From an uncultured Bacteroidales bacterium (GTDB taxonomy: Bacteria; Bacteroidota; Bacteroidia; Bacteroidales; Paludibacteraceae), in NCBI GenBank assembly GCA_903929065.1, contig CAIYTJ010000174.1, positions 1-5,641 on the forward strand: a DNA stretch of 5,641 nucleotides. Direction: 5' to 3'. The notes below the pieces were generated by a model, which saw only the letters and a list, made by a program, of their open reading frames with translations, was not told the DNA's origin and did no database searches. The number at the start of each line of letters is the position of its first letter. The stretch's first letter is position 1. The translations under genes were made by a program, and so were the position numbers. Shown here in pieces: positions 1 through 5,208 of the stretch.

Positions 1-1
1 A

Positions 2-406
2 GAATTTGCCATGAAAGGCAATGTGATTGACCTGGCAGTCGGTGTAATTATCGGTGCGGCTTTTGGAAAAATTGTAACATCGTTGGTCGCAGATATTATC
101 ATGCCTCCTATCGGTTTTTTAGTCGGAGGTGTCAATTTTACGGATTTGAAACTGAAAATGATGGTACCTGAATTGATTGGTGGTGCCAGAAAAGCAGCTG
201 TTACGTTGAATTATGGTAACTTCTTACAGGAAACGTTCGATTTTGTTATAATTGCAGTATCAGTATTCCTGTTCATTAAGCTGATAAATCGCTTAAATAA
301 AAAGAAAACCGAAGAACCGGTTGTGGCAGCACCTGAACCTACTAAAGAAGAATTGTTGCTGACTGAAATTCGCGATTTGCTGAAAAAGAATCAATCTTCG
401 AAATAA
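2..406 (+). CDS. mscL: Large-conductance mechanosensitive channel MscL (5' end cut by window edge)
   Basis: Homopentameric inner-membrane channel that opens under high membrane tension to release solutes during hypo-osmotic shock. The reading frame is already open at base 2, giving Glu-Phe-Ala before the Met at 11. This matches residues 9-11 of E. coli MscL, so the Met at 11 is internal (family residue 12) and only about eight codons are missing. Visible parts in order: the N-terminal MKGNVIDLAVGVIIGAAFGK pore helix with the L-x-x-x-V gate region, the IIMPP turn, a periplasmic loop, TM2 around FDFVIIAVSVFLFIKLINRL, a charged and Ala/Pro-rich linker, and the conserved cytoplasmic helix LLLTEIRDLLKK. 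Implied full length is about 142 residues, normal for the family (E. coli 136). No frameshift is seen. It stops with TAA and is followed by a hairpin. Identification is by family knowledge and is very secure. Confidence 0.97.
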   Translation, partial: EFAMKGNVIDLAVGVIIGAAFGKIVTSLVADIIMPPIGFLVGGVNFTDLKLKMMVPELIGGARKAAVTLNYGNFLQETFDFVIIAVSVFLFIKLINRLNKKKTEEPVVAAPEPTKEELLLTEIRDLLKKNQSSK

Positions 407-428
407 TCGGAATAAGTTTTGTTTATTC

Positions 429-462
429 AGGTAAAATTTCGGCTTTCAACGGAATTTTACCT
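429..462 (+). terminator. Hairpin terminator after mscL
   Basis: A perfect 10-bp inverted repeat (AGGTAAAATT at 429-438, AATTTTACCT at 453-462) encloses a 14-base loop, 22 bases after the mscL stop. Only a short T-run follows (CTTTC), so as an intrinsic terminator it is moderate. It separates mscL from the next promoter. Confidence 0.6.
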
Positions 463-503
463 TTCATTCGTCGGGAAAAAGGACTCGGTTTATCGATTTA
501 TGC

Positions 504-535
504 TTGGAGTATGGGTTTTAACCTCTGTATCTTTG
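504..535 (+). promoter_or_regulatory. Bacteroidota-type promoter for the LiaF-like gene
   Basis: TATCTTTG at 528-535 is an exact match to the Bacteroidota -7 pattern TAnnTTTG. TTG at 504-506 lies 21 bases upstream and fits the -33 element. Transcription would begin near 540, leaving a leader of roughly 25 bases before the ATG at 564. No Shine-Dalgarno sequence is present and the leader is A-rich, as is common in this phylum. The match is by eye; no transcription-start data were available. Confidence 0.6.
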
Positions 536-563
536 CAGCATAAATTTTTAAAACAAAAATGTT

Positions 564-1376
564 ATGGAAAATGAAGTAAAAAATTCGTTTCGTTCGGGCT
601 ACACCAAAGGTCTTGGCTTCGGACTCTTCTTGTTATTGTTAGGTGTTGTTTTTCTGGGACTGAATTTCGGTTTTATTCCTCAGGAACTTCGACATATTTT
701 GATCTCATGGCCAATGCTGCTTATTGTTATAGGTATTGGTAACTTTATTAAAAACCGTCATCCATTTTCGGGAGTTATTCTGATTATGGTAGGAAGTTTC
801 TTTCTTATGCCTCGTGTTATAGAAGCATTTCCGGCTTCATTCCCGGGATTTAATGGTGATTTTACAAGCGTTTACTGGCCATTATTATTGATTGCAGGTG
901 GTGTTTTAATCATTACCGGTAAAATTTTTGGACCAAAATGGGGCTTTCACGACTGGAATGCCGACTGGCAAAACCGGAATCGTCGTCACGAATATCGCCA
1001 TTATCGCCACAATCGTCGTGATTATTCAACATGGACAAATCCTGAAGGTTTTTCAAAAAACAGTGTTTTCGGAAGCGGCGATCATATTGTGCTTGATCCT
1101 GAATTTAAAGGAGGCGACCTGAATGCAGTTTTTGGTGGCATTACGCTCGATTTACGCCGTACCAGTTTACCGGAAGGTGATACGGTGGTGGAAATAAATG
1201 CTGTTTTTGGCGGAATAACTATTTACGTTCCGGTTGATTGGTATGTTGAAACGCATCTTGATGCCGTTTTTGGTGGATTTCAGGATAACCGCATGCCGAA
1301 AGAACCGCTTGATAAAACAAGGAAACTGATTATTTCAGGCTCGTGCGTCTTTGGTGGTGGTGAATTGAGAAATTAA
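564..1376 (+). CDS. LiaF-like membrane protein with N-terminal four-helix domain and VFGG-repeat C-terminal domain
   Basis: A 270-residue membrane protein. Four hydrophobic segments lie near residues 17-38, 45-63, 68-83 and 103-123, like the LiaI/LiaF-type (DUF5668-like) membrane domain. A strongly basic His/Arg/Tyr-rich linker follows (about 126-154, e.g. RRHEYRHYRHNRR). The C-terminal domain carries five VFG motifs at residues 168, 189, 214, 235 and 262, spaced 21, 25, 21 and 27. This is the pattern of the LiaF/YvqF C-terminal domain, a small repeat-built beta structure. In Firmicutes LiaF restrains the LiaS sensor of envelope stress; a sensing or modulating role here is inference. The start at 564 fits the promoter and leader. 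The next gene, a membrane LytTR regulator, begins 71 bp downstream on the same strand with no terminator between, so the two are probably co-transcribed. It could instead be an uncharacterised envelope protein that merely shares this fold. Confidence 0.8.
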   Translation: MENEVKNSFRSGYTKGLGFGLFLLLLGVVFLGLNFGFIPQELRHILISWPMLLIVIGIGNFIKNRHPFSGVILIMVGSFFLMPRVIEAFPASFPGFNGDFTSVYWPLLLIAGGVLIITGKIFGPKWGFHDWNADWQNRNRRHEYRHYRHNRRDYSTWTNPEGFSKNSVFGSGDHIVLDPEFKGGDLNAVFGGITLDLRRTSLPEGDTVVEINAVFGGITIYVPVDWYVETHLDAVFGGFQDNRMPKEPLDKTRKLIISGSCVFGGGELRN

Positions 1377-1446
1377 TCATTAATGATAAATGAAGAGACT
1401 AGCGACTGATAACTGGTAAGTGATAACTGTCAACTGATAACTGAAC
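1376..1446 (+). repeat. Mosaic of short intergenic repeats, ending in three 14-bp tandem units
   Basis: The 71-bp spacer is almost entirely repeat-like. It opens with a perfect 12-bp palindrome, ATCATTAATGAT (1376-1387), overlapping the last base of the preceding stop. A GACTAGCG stretch follows. Then come three adjacent 14-bp units at 1405-1418, 1419-1432 and 1433-1446, all containing TGATAACTG. Unit 1 is ACTGATAACTGGTA; the other two differ from it mainly in their last three or four bases. The third unit ends two bases before the ATG at 1448, so it occupies the place of a ribosome binding site. Similar degenerate CTGATAACTG mosaics occur between genes in various Bacteroidota; that is recollection, not a search. 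Confidence 0.85.
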
Positions 1447-1447
1447 A

Positions 1448-1963
1448 ATGCATCCATTTCTAGAGAACACTTCGAAAACAGTTCAATATTTCATGCTCTG
1501 GCTGGTGTACGCTTTGTTGCAGACTTATGTCATGTATTCAATTGTTGCACTGCCTGTTTGGATGTTGCTCTTAGATGGATTTATTCATGCGGCTGTTTTT
1601 GGCTGCCTTGGTTTGGTCCTTTGGAGTGTGGTTAAGTTTGGAAATTTCTCAGCACTGACACTTTACCAGCGATTGGTTAATCAAATTGCAATGGCTTTAT
1701 TGAGCATTGTCTTTTGGTTAGGTGCAGGTTATGGATTGTTTTATCTAATTTTCGGTCAGGAATTTTCCTATCAATTAATTCTGGTTTTGCCAATTCGCGG
1801 TTTGATTGGATTGTTGCTTTATCTGATTATTATACAGTATTTTAAAAGTGCAATTGAGACTAAAGAACCTGTAGAAGAAATTCAGGAAATAATTACTAAT
1901 CCGGAAGAAATCAGAATCAAAAAAGTTCCTGAATCTGAAATTCTTGAACGGGTTGCGGTATAG
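1448..1963 (+). CDS. Four-helix membrane segment (N-terminal half of the interrupted LytTR regulator)
   Basis: As read to the TAG, this is a 171-residue integral membrane protein. It starts MHPFLENTSKTVQYFMLWLV, the style of the N-terminal membrane domain of Bacteroidota LytS/YehU-like kinases and membrane LytTR proteins. Hydrophobic segments fall near residues 13-33, 38-62, 77-101 and 108-132. A charged, Glu-rich tail (about 136-168, EIQEIITNPEEIRIKK) would be the cytoplasmic linker to the DNA-binding domain. There is no histidine-kinase catalytic core. The ATG at 1448 is the first Met after the repeat block, and no Shine-Dalgarno motif precedes it. If TAG is a true stop, the product is a sensor anchor without an output domain and would probably not regulate by itself. 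Confidence 0.75.
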   Translation: MHPFLENTSKTVQYFMLWLVYALLQTYVMYSIVALPVWMLLLDGFIHAAVFGCLGLVLWSVVKFGNFSALTLYQRLVNQIAMALLSIVFWLGAGYGLFYLIFGQEFSYQLILVLPIRGLIGLLLYLIIIQYFKSAIETKEPVEEIQEIITNPEEIRIKKVPESEILERVAV

Positions 1964-1987
1964 TCCGGAACTAAAATTCATGTAGTA

Positions 1988-2269
1988 TTGGTTTCAGAAA
2001 TACTTTATTTACAGGCAGATGGTGATTATGTTCAGATCTTTACCGCCAACGGGAAATACCTGAAAGAACAAACGATGAAATTTTTCGAAGAGCATTTGCC
2101 TGAAAATCAATTTGTCAGGGTTCACCGGTCGGTTATTGTAAATGTTGAAATGATTTCAAGGATTGAGCTTTACGAAAAACAGAATCAGTTGCTCACACTC
2201 AAAAATGGCCAGCAAATTAAAACCAGTCCTGCCGGATATAAGGCATTGAGAGTGGCGTTGAATTTGTAA
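1988..2269 (+). CDS. LytTR DNA-binding domain (C-terminal half of the interrupted regulator)
   Basis: A complete LytTR domain of about 95 residues, the winged DNA-binding fold used by AgrA, LytR and AlgR. Signature stretches are visible: ILYLQADGDYVQIF, YLKEQTMKFFEEHLP, FVRVHRSVIVNVEMI and the closing LKNGQQIKTSPAGYKALR. It is in the same frame as the membrane part. The first usable start after the TAG is TTG at 1988, without a ribosome binding site. The first in-frame ATG (2075) would lose the first third of the domain. Independent translation is therefore doubtful, and I read it as the C-terminal half of one protein. It ends with TAA, 21 bases before a strong terminator. Confidence 0.75.
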   Translation: MVSEILYLQADGDYVQIFTANGKYLKEQTMKFFEEHLPENQFVRVHRSVIVNVEMISRIELYEKQNQLLTLKNGQQIKTSPAGYKALRVALNL

Positions 2270-2290
2270 TCTGTTATAAATAAATGTATT

Positions 2291-2324
2291 GTTGGAATGA
2301 CTTAAAGTCATTCCAACTTTTTTT
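2291..2324 (+). terminator. Strong intrinsic terminator after the LytTR gene
   Basis: An 11-bp perfect stem (GTTGGAATGAC 2291-2301, GTCATTCCAAC 2307-2317) with loop TTAAA is followed directly by seven T (2318-2324). This is a textbook Rho-independent terminator. It ends the LiaF-like/LytTR unit and separates it from the next small gene. Confidence 0.92.
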
Positions 2325-2374
2325 ATAAGTAATGCAACGATTATATGGTTTTATTCATCTATAATTTAAAGCTA

Positions 2375-2800
2375 ATGAAAATGAAATATATTTCAATATC
2401 TATTGTGTTACTTTTTTGTAGTTTGCTGTTTCAAAATTGCAATACTCAAAATCTTGTTGAGATTAAAGTATTATCGAAAGACACCATGGTTGTTTATTTG
2501 AAACAAAAGGTATTGAACGAGAAATATGGGTTTATTATTCAACTCGATTCAATTACCGAAGATTCAAGGTGTCCTGAAGGTGCTGAGTGTTTCTGGGCTG
2601 GTGATGCAAGAGCTAAATTTAATCTTACAGAAAATAATATTATGCATCAATTTAGTTTAAATACAATTGCTGCATTCAGAAATGATACAATTATTGGTGG
2701 AATAAGATATAAATTAATCAATCTTTCACCATATCCTTCTATAAATAAACCGTTTAATTATAATAACTATTCAGCAGTTGTTGCTGTAAGCAGGTTGTAA
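2375..2800 (+). CDS. Small exported protein, possible lipoprotein, with SRCP-x4-C-x-WAG motif
   Basis: Function not recognised. The frame is open from an ATG at 2345, but the ATG at 2375 is preferred because it begins a typical signal peptide, MKMKYISISIVLLFCSLLFQ, followed by Asn-Cys. That Cys could be lipidated, but the -1 Asn makes the lipobox atypical, so a cleaved periplasmic form is possible. From 2375 the product is 141 residues. The main landmark is DSRCPEGAECFWAGDA, about residues 63-78 from this start, with two Cys six apart. I recall the same SRCP-x4-C-x-WAG signature in many small Bacteroidota proteins without assigned function. The rest is predicted beta-rich. Hand counts on four 60-base lines give 20-37% G+C, against 33-53% on two lines of the EF-G gene, so its composition differs from its neighbours. 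It sits alone between two terminators. No convincing promoter was found. Confidence 0.75.
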   Translation: MKMKYISISIVLLFCSLLFQNCNTQNLVEIKVLSKDTMVVYLKQKVLNEKYGFIIQLDSITEDSRCPEGAECFWAGDARAKFNLTENNIMHQFSLNTIAAFRNDTIIGGIRYKLINLSPYPSINKPFNYNNYSAVVAVSRL

Positions 2801-2801
2801 T

Positions 2802-2840
2802 AAAAAAGCAGTTATCTTTCCGGATAACTGCTTTAATTTT
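2802..2840. terminator. Bidirectional terminator between convergent genes
   Basis: A perfect 12-bp stem (AAAGCAGTTATC 2805-2816, GATAACTGCTTT 2823-2834) with a six-base loop. On the + strand it is followed by TTTAATTTT, and on the left it carries six A (2802-2807), which read as a U-tract on the - strand. It therefore serves both the small + strand gene ending at 2800 and the - strand EF-G gene ending at 2863. Confidence 0.9.
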
Positions 2841-2862
2841 GAATAGAATAATCGTGTGTTTT

Positions 2863-5022
2863 TTATTCTTCTTCTTTTTTGGTTGCTTCGTATTCTTTAA
2901 GCAATTTGTCCTGAATATCCATTGGAACCAGTTCGTAACTTGCAAACTTCATGGTGAAAGCAGCACGTCCACCGGTAAGCGAACTCAATGTAGTTGAATA
3001 ACTTCCCAATTCTTTCAATGGAATTTTAGCGGTTAGTTTTTCGTAGCCCTTTTCACTTTGCATTCCAAGAATAACAGCTCTGCGGCCTTGTAAATCGCTC
3101 ATTACATCACCCAATCGATCGGATGGAACCTGTACGACCACATCGTAAATCGGTTCGAGCAATTTTGGACCGGCATCTTTAAATGCAGCCGAAAAAGCAT
3201 GTCTTCCTGCAAGACGGAATGAAATTTCATTGGAATCAACCGGGTGCATTTTACCGTCATAAACGATTACACGCACGTCGCGGGCATACGAACCGGTTAG
3301 AGGACCTTGTTCAATGCGGTCCATAATTCCTTTCAGAATGGCCGGAACAAAACGTGCATCGATAGAACCACCAACGATACTGTTGATGAGCACTAATTTA
3401 CCACCCCAATCCAAATCAATGGTTTGTGTGTCACGATTACTGATTTTGAATTCCTGACCGTTGAAACGGAACATTTCTGGAGCCGGCATCCCTTCATAAT
3501 ACGGTTCTATAATCATGTGAACTTCACCAAACTGACCTGAACCACCCGATTGTTTCTTGTGACGATAATCAGCACGGGCACTTTTGGTAATGGTTTCGCG
3601 ATAAGGAATTTTAGGTTCCTTATATTCAATCATGATTTTATCGTTGTTTTCAACACGCCATTTCAACGTGCGAAGGTGGAATTCACCTTGTCCGTACAGA
3701 ATGGTTTGTTTCAATTCTTTCGATTGTTCAACTACCCAGGTTGGATCTTCTTCGTGCATGCGAGTCAGAATTTCGCTCAACTTTTCTTCGTCAGCTTCCG
3801 ATTTTGCCTTAATGGCACGGCGATAACGTGGTTCCGGATATTTGATTTCCTTGAAATCATAATCGCAACCTTTCACGTTCAACGTATTACCGGTACGTGT
3901 ATCTTTTAGTTTCACTGTTGCACCTAAATCACCGGCTACAATTTCTTCAACTTTGGTACGAATTTGACCGGCAACAGAGAAAATCTGGCTGATACGTTCT
4001 TTCGAACTGCGGTCAACATTCACCAAATCATCACCTTCTTTCAGCTTACCGCTCATTACCTTGAAATAGGAAACTTCACCGATATGAGGTTCAACACTGG
4101 TTTTGAAAACATAAATGCTGGTAGGACCACTTGCATCAGGTGCAATTTTCTTACCGTCGGCAGTTTGTGGTTGTTCGGTTTGGTTCACGCTTGGAGAAAC
4201 ATTTCCCACGAATTCCATCAAACGGCGAACGCACATATCTTTTCCGGCACAAACGCAGAAAACCGGGAACATGTCGCGGTGAATCAATCCTTTGCGGATT
4301 CCGATACGCAATTCTTCTTCTGTCAGCGAACCCTGATCGAAGAATTTTTCCATTAGTTCTTCATCGTGTTCGGCTGCGGCCTCAACGAGAATATTGTGTA
4401 AGTTTTGTGCTTTTTCAATTTGATCAGCAGGAATTTCCAATACATCAGGAACACCACCTTCGGGTTTCCATTTGTATAATTTCATTTTCAGAACATCAAC
4501 CACGGCATTAAATTGTGGTCCCACGTTCACTGGATATTGAATCTGAACAACTTTGCTGCCAAAGTTTTCCTTCAACTGTTCCAACGTTTTATCAAAATCA
4601 GCCTTTTCCTGATCGAGATGATTGGTCACAAAAATAACCGGTTTATTAAACTTTTCGGTATAACGGAAGTGATTGTTGGTTCCAACTTCCACGCCATATT
4701 GGGTGTTGAGAAGGATCAGAGCTGTATCGGTTACATTGAGAGAAGTCACAACACCACCAATAAAATCGTCAGAACCCGGACAGTCGATAAAATTTAGCTT
4801 TTTTTCAAGCCACTCTGTTTGAACAATAGTTGAAAATACGGAATATCCGTACTCTTTTTCAACCGGAAAATAATCTGATACTGTGTTTTGGCCATTAACT
4901 GTGCCTCTGCGTTTTATAACTCCACTCTCGAAAAGCATAGCTTCCACAAGAGTGGTTTTCCCCGAGCCGGAACTACCCAGCAATGAAATGTTTTTAATTT
5001 CATTCGATTGATATACTTTCAT
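2863..5022 (-). CDS. fusA2: Elongation factor G paralog, EF-G2 type
   Basis: A 719-residue five-domain EF-G. The GTPase domain has an intact P-loop, GSSGSGKT (16-23). Other GTPase motifs diverge from canonical EF-G: the switch I RGITI segment reads YGYSV (58-62), G3 DTPGH reads DCPGS (80-84), losing the catalytic His, and G4 NKxD reads NHLD (134-137). Domain II lies near 300-390 and domain III near 400-475. Domain IV starts near 475 with QSGGSGQFGEV (491-501) and keeps the tip motif MHPVDSNEISF (592-602). Domain V starts at LLEPIYDVVVQVP. About 25 extra residues (near 520-545) interrupt domain IV between the EPYYEG and INSIVGG segments. These traits match B. thetaiotaomicron EF-G2, reported to translocate ribosomes without GTP hydrolysis and to support translation in carbon starvation. 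It is therefore probably not the housekeeping fusA. The start ATG (5020-5022) is preceded by AT-rich DNA without Shine-Dalgarno. A tetracycline-type ribosome protection protein is a less likely alternative. Confidence 0.9.
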   Translation of the reverse strand: MKVYQSNEIKNISLLGSSGSGKTTLVEAMLFESGVIKRRGTVNGQNTVSDYFPVEKEYGYSVFSTIVQTEWLEKKLNFIDCPGSDDFIGGVVTSLNVTDTALILLNTQYGVEVGTNNHFRYTEKFNKPVIFVTNHLDQEKADFDKTLEQLKENFGSKVVQIQYPVNVGPQFNAVVDVLKMKLYKWKPEGGVPDVLEIPADQIEKAQNLHNILVEAAAEHDEELMEKFFDQGSLTEEELRIGIRKGLIHRDMFPVFCVCAGKDMCVRRLMEFVGNVSPSVNQTEQPQTADGKKIAPDASGPTSIYVFKTSVEPHIGEVSYFKVMSGKLKEGDDLVNVDRSSKERISQIFSVAGQIRTKVEEIVAGDLGATVKLKDTRTGNTLNVKGCDYDFKEIKYPEPRYRRAIKAKSEADEEKLSEILTRMHEEDPTWVVEQSKELKQTILYGQGEFHLRTLKWRVENNDKIMIEYKEPKIPYRETITKSARADYRHKKQSGGSGQFGEVHMIIEPYYEGMPAPEMFRFNGQEFKISNRDTQTIDLDWGGKLVLINSIVGGSIDARFVPAILKGIMDRIEQGPLTGSYARDVRVIVYDGKMHPVDSNEISFRLAGRHAFSAAFKDAGPKLLEPIYDVVVQVPSDRLGDVMSDLQGRRAVILGMQSEKGYEKLTAKIPLKELGSYSTTLSSLTGGRAAFTMKFASYELVPMDIQDKLLKEYEATKKEEE

Positions 5023-5058
5023 ATCGTATTAAAATATAAAGGATTAATACTAAAAAAT

Positions 5059-5091
5059 TAAATGTATTTTTATTCGAAAATCGTAGGGCAA
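5059..5091 (-). promoter_or_regulatory. Possible promoter of the EF-G2 gene
   Basis: On the - strand TACATTTA (5066-5059) matches TAnnTTTG at every fixed base except the last. TTG at 5091-5089 lies 22 bases upstream, slightly long for a -33 element. The leader would be about 30 bases. The surrounding DNA is very AT-rich, so chance matches are likely and the call is weak. Confidence 0.3.
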
Positions 5092-5129
5092 TGTATGAAA
5101 TTTATATTAAATTTTTATTTCGGAAATCT

Positions 5130-5143
5130 ATGTTTTACAACAT
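5130..5143. promoter_or_regulatory. Inverted repeat upstream of EF-G2, possible operator
   Basis: ATGTT-TTAC-AACAT is a perfect 5-4-5 inverted repeat centred about 114 bases before the EF-G2 start, and roughly 80 bases upstream of the weak promoter proposed at 5059-5091. Its geometry suits a CRP/FNR-family dimer. It lies in the only noncoding space between the MFS stop (5209) and the EF-G2 start. No regulator is shown by the sequence. Confidence 0.3.
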
Positions 5144-5208
5144 GATTTTGAAACTAAAATTGAGGTGAGACCAAAATAAGATACCAAAATCCGCCTTCAA
5201 AGATTGAT

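Larger units (their letters stand above)
1448..2269 (+). pseudogene. Membrane-anchored LytTR transcriptional regulator interrupted by an in-frame TAG
   Basis: Bases 1448-2269 form one continuous reading frame of 273 codon positions plus TAA, broken only by TAG at 1961-1963 (position 172). Upstream lie four membrane helices and an acidic linker. Downstream a complete LytTR DNA-binding domain follows, with codons between TAG and the domain reading SGTKIHVVLVSEILYLQADG. In Bacteroidota proteins of this architecture a run like VAV-(K or Q)-SGTKIHV is continuous, so the TAG probably replaced a Lys or Gln codon (AAG or CAG, one base away). Both halves look intact with no frameshift, so the lesion is recent, a sequencing error, or tolerated by readthrough. 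An intact protein would be a membrane-tethered regulator that binds DNA directly. The lead neighbour is the LiaF-like gene. The pseudogene label is an inference; the in-frame continuity is directly visible. Confidence 0.7.

Noticed and set aside
11..13. ATG at 11 as the start of MscL
   Set aside because: The frame is open upstream and encodes Glu-Phe-Ala, which aligns with residues 9-11 of MscL; the true start lies just outside the window.
928..1122. A 64-codon frame inside the LiaF-like gene
   Set aside because: It lies wholly within the real gene in another frame and has no start signal or recognisable motif.
1405..1446. CRISPR array
   Set aside because: Units are only 14 bp, directly adjacent, without spacers, and no cas genes are near.
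1961..1963. Selenocysteine or pyrrolysine-type recoding at the TAG
   Set aside because: No pyl-like context or downstream recoding hairpin was seen, and the family does not use these residues; nonsense mutation is simpler.
1775..1981. A - strand frame across the LytTR regulator linker
   Set aside because: The product is Phe/Asn-rich, as expected from the reverse of Glu/Lys/Ile codons, and overlaps the recognised gene.
2345..2374. ATG at 2345 as the start of the small exported protein
   Set aside because: It would put MVLFIYNLKL before a signal peptide that already has its own Met-Lys start at 2375.
2754..2945. A - strand frame over the bidirectional terminator and the end of EF-G2
   Set aside because: It crosses a terminator hairpin and a Lys-rich low-complexity stretch; nothing supports expression.
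3550..4797. Several open frames on the + strand opposite the EF-G2 gene
   Set aside because: They are antisense to a well-recognised 719-residue protein, show no family motifs, and have Phe/Arg-rich composition typical of reverse-strand shadows.
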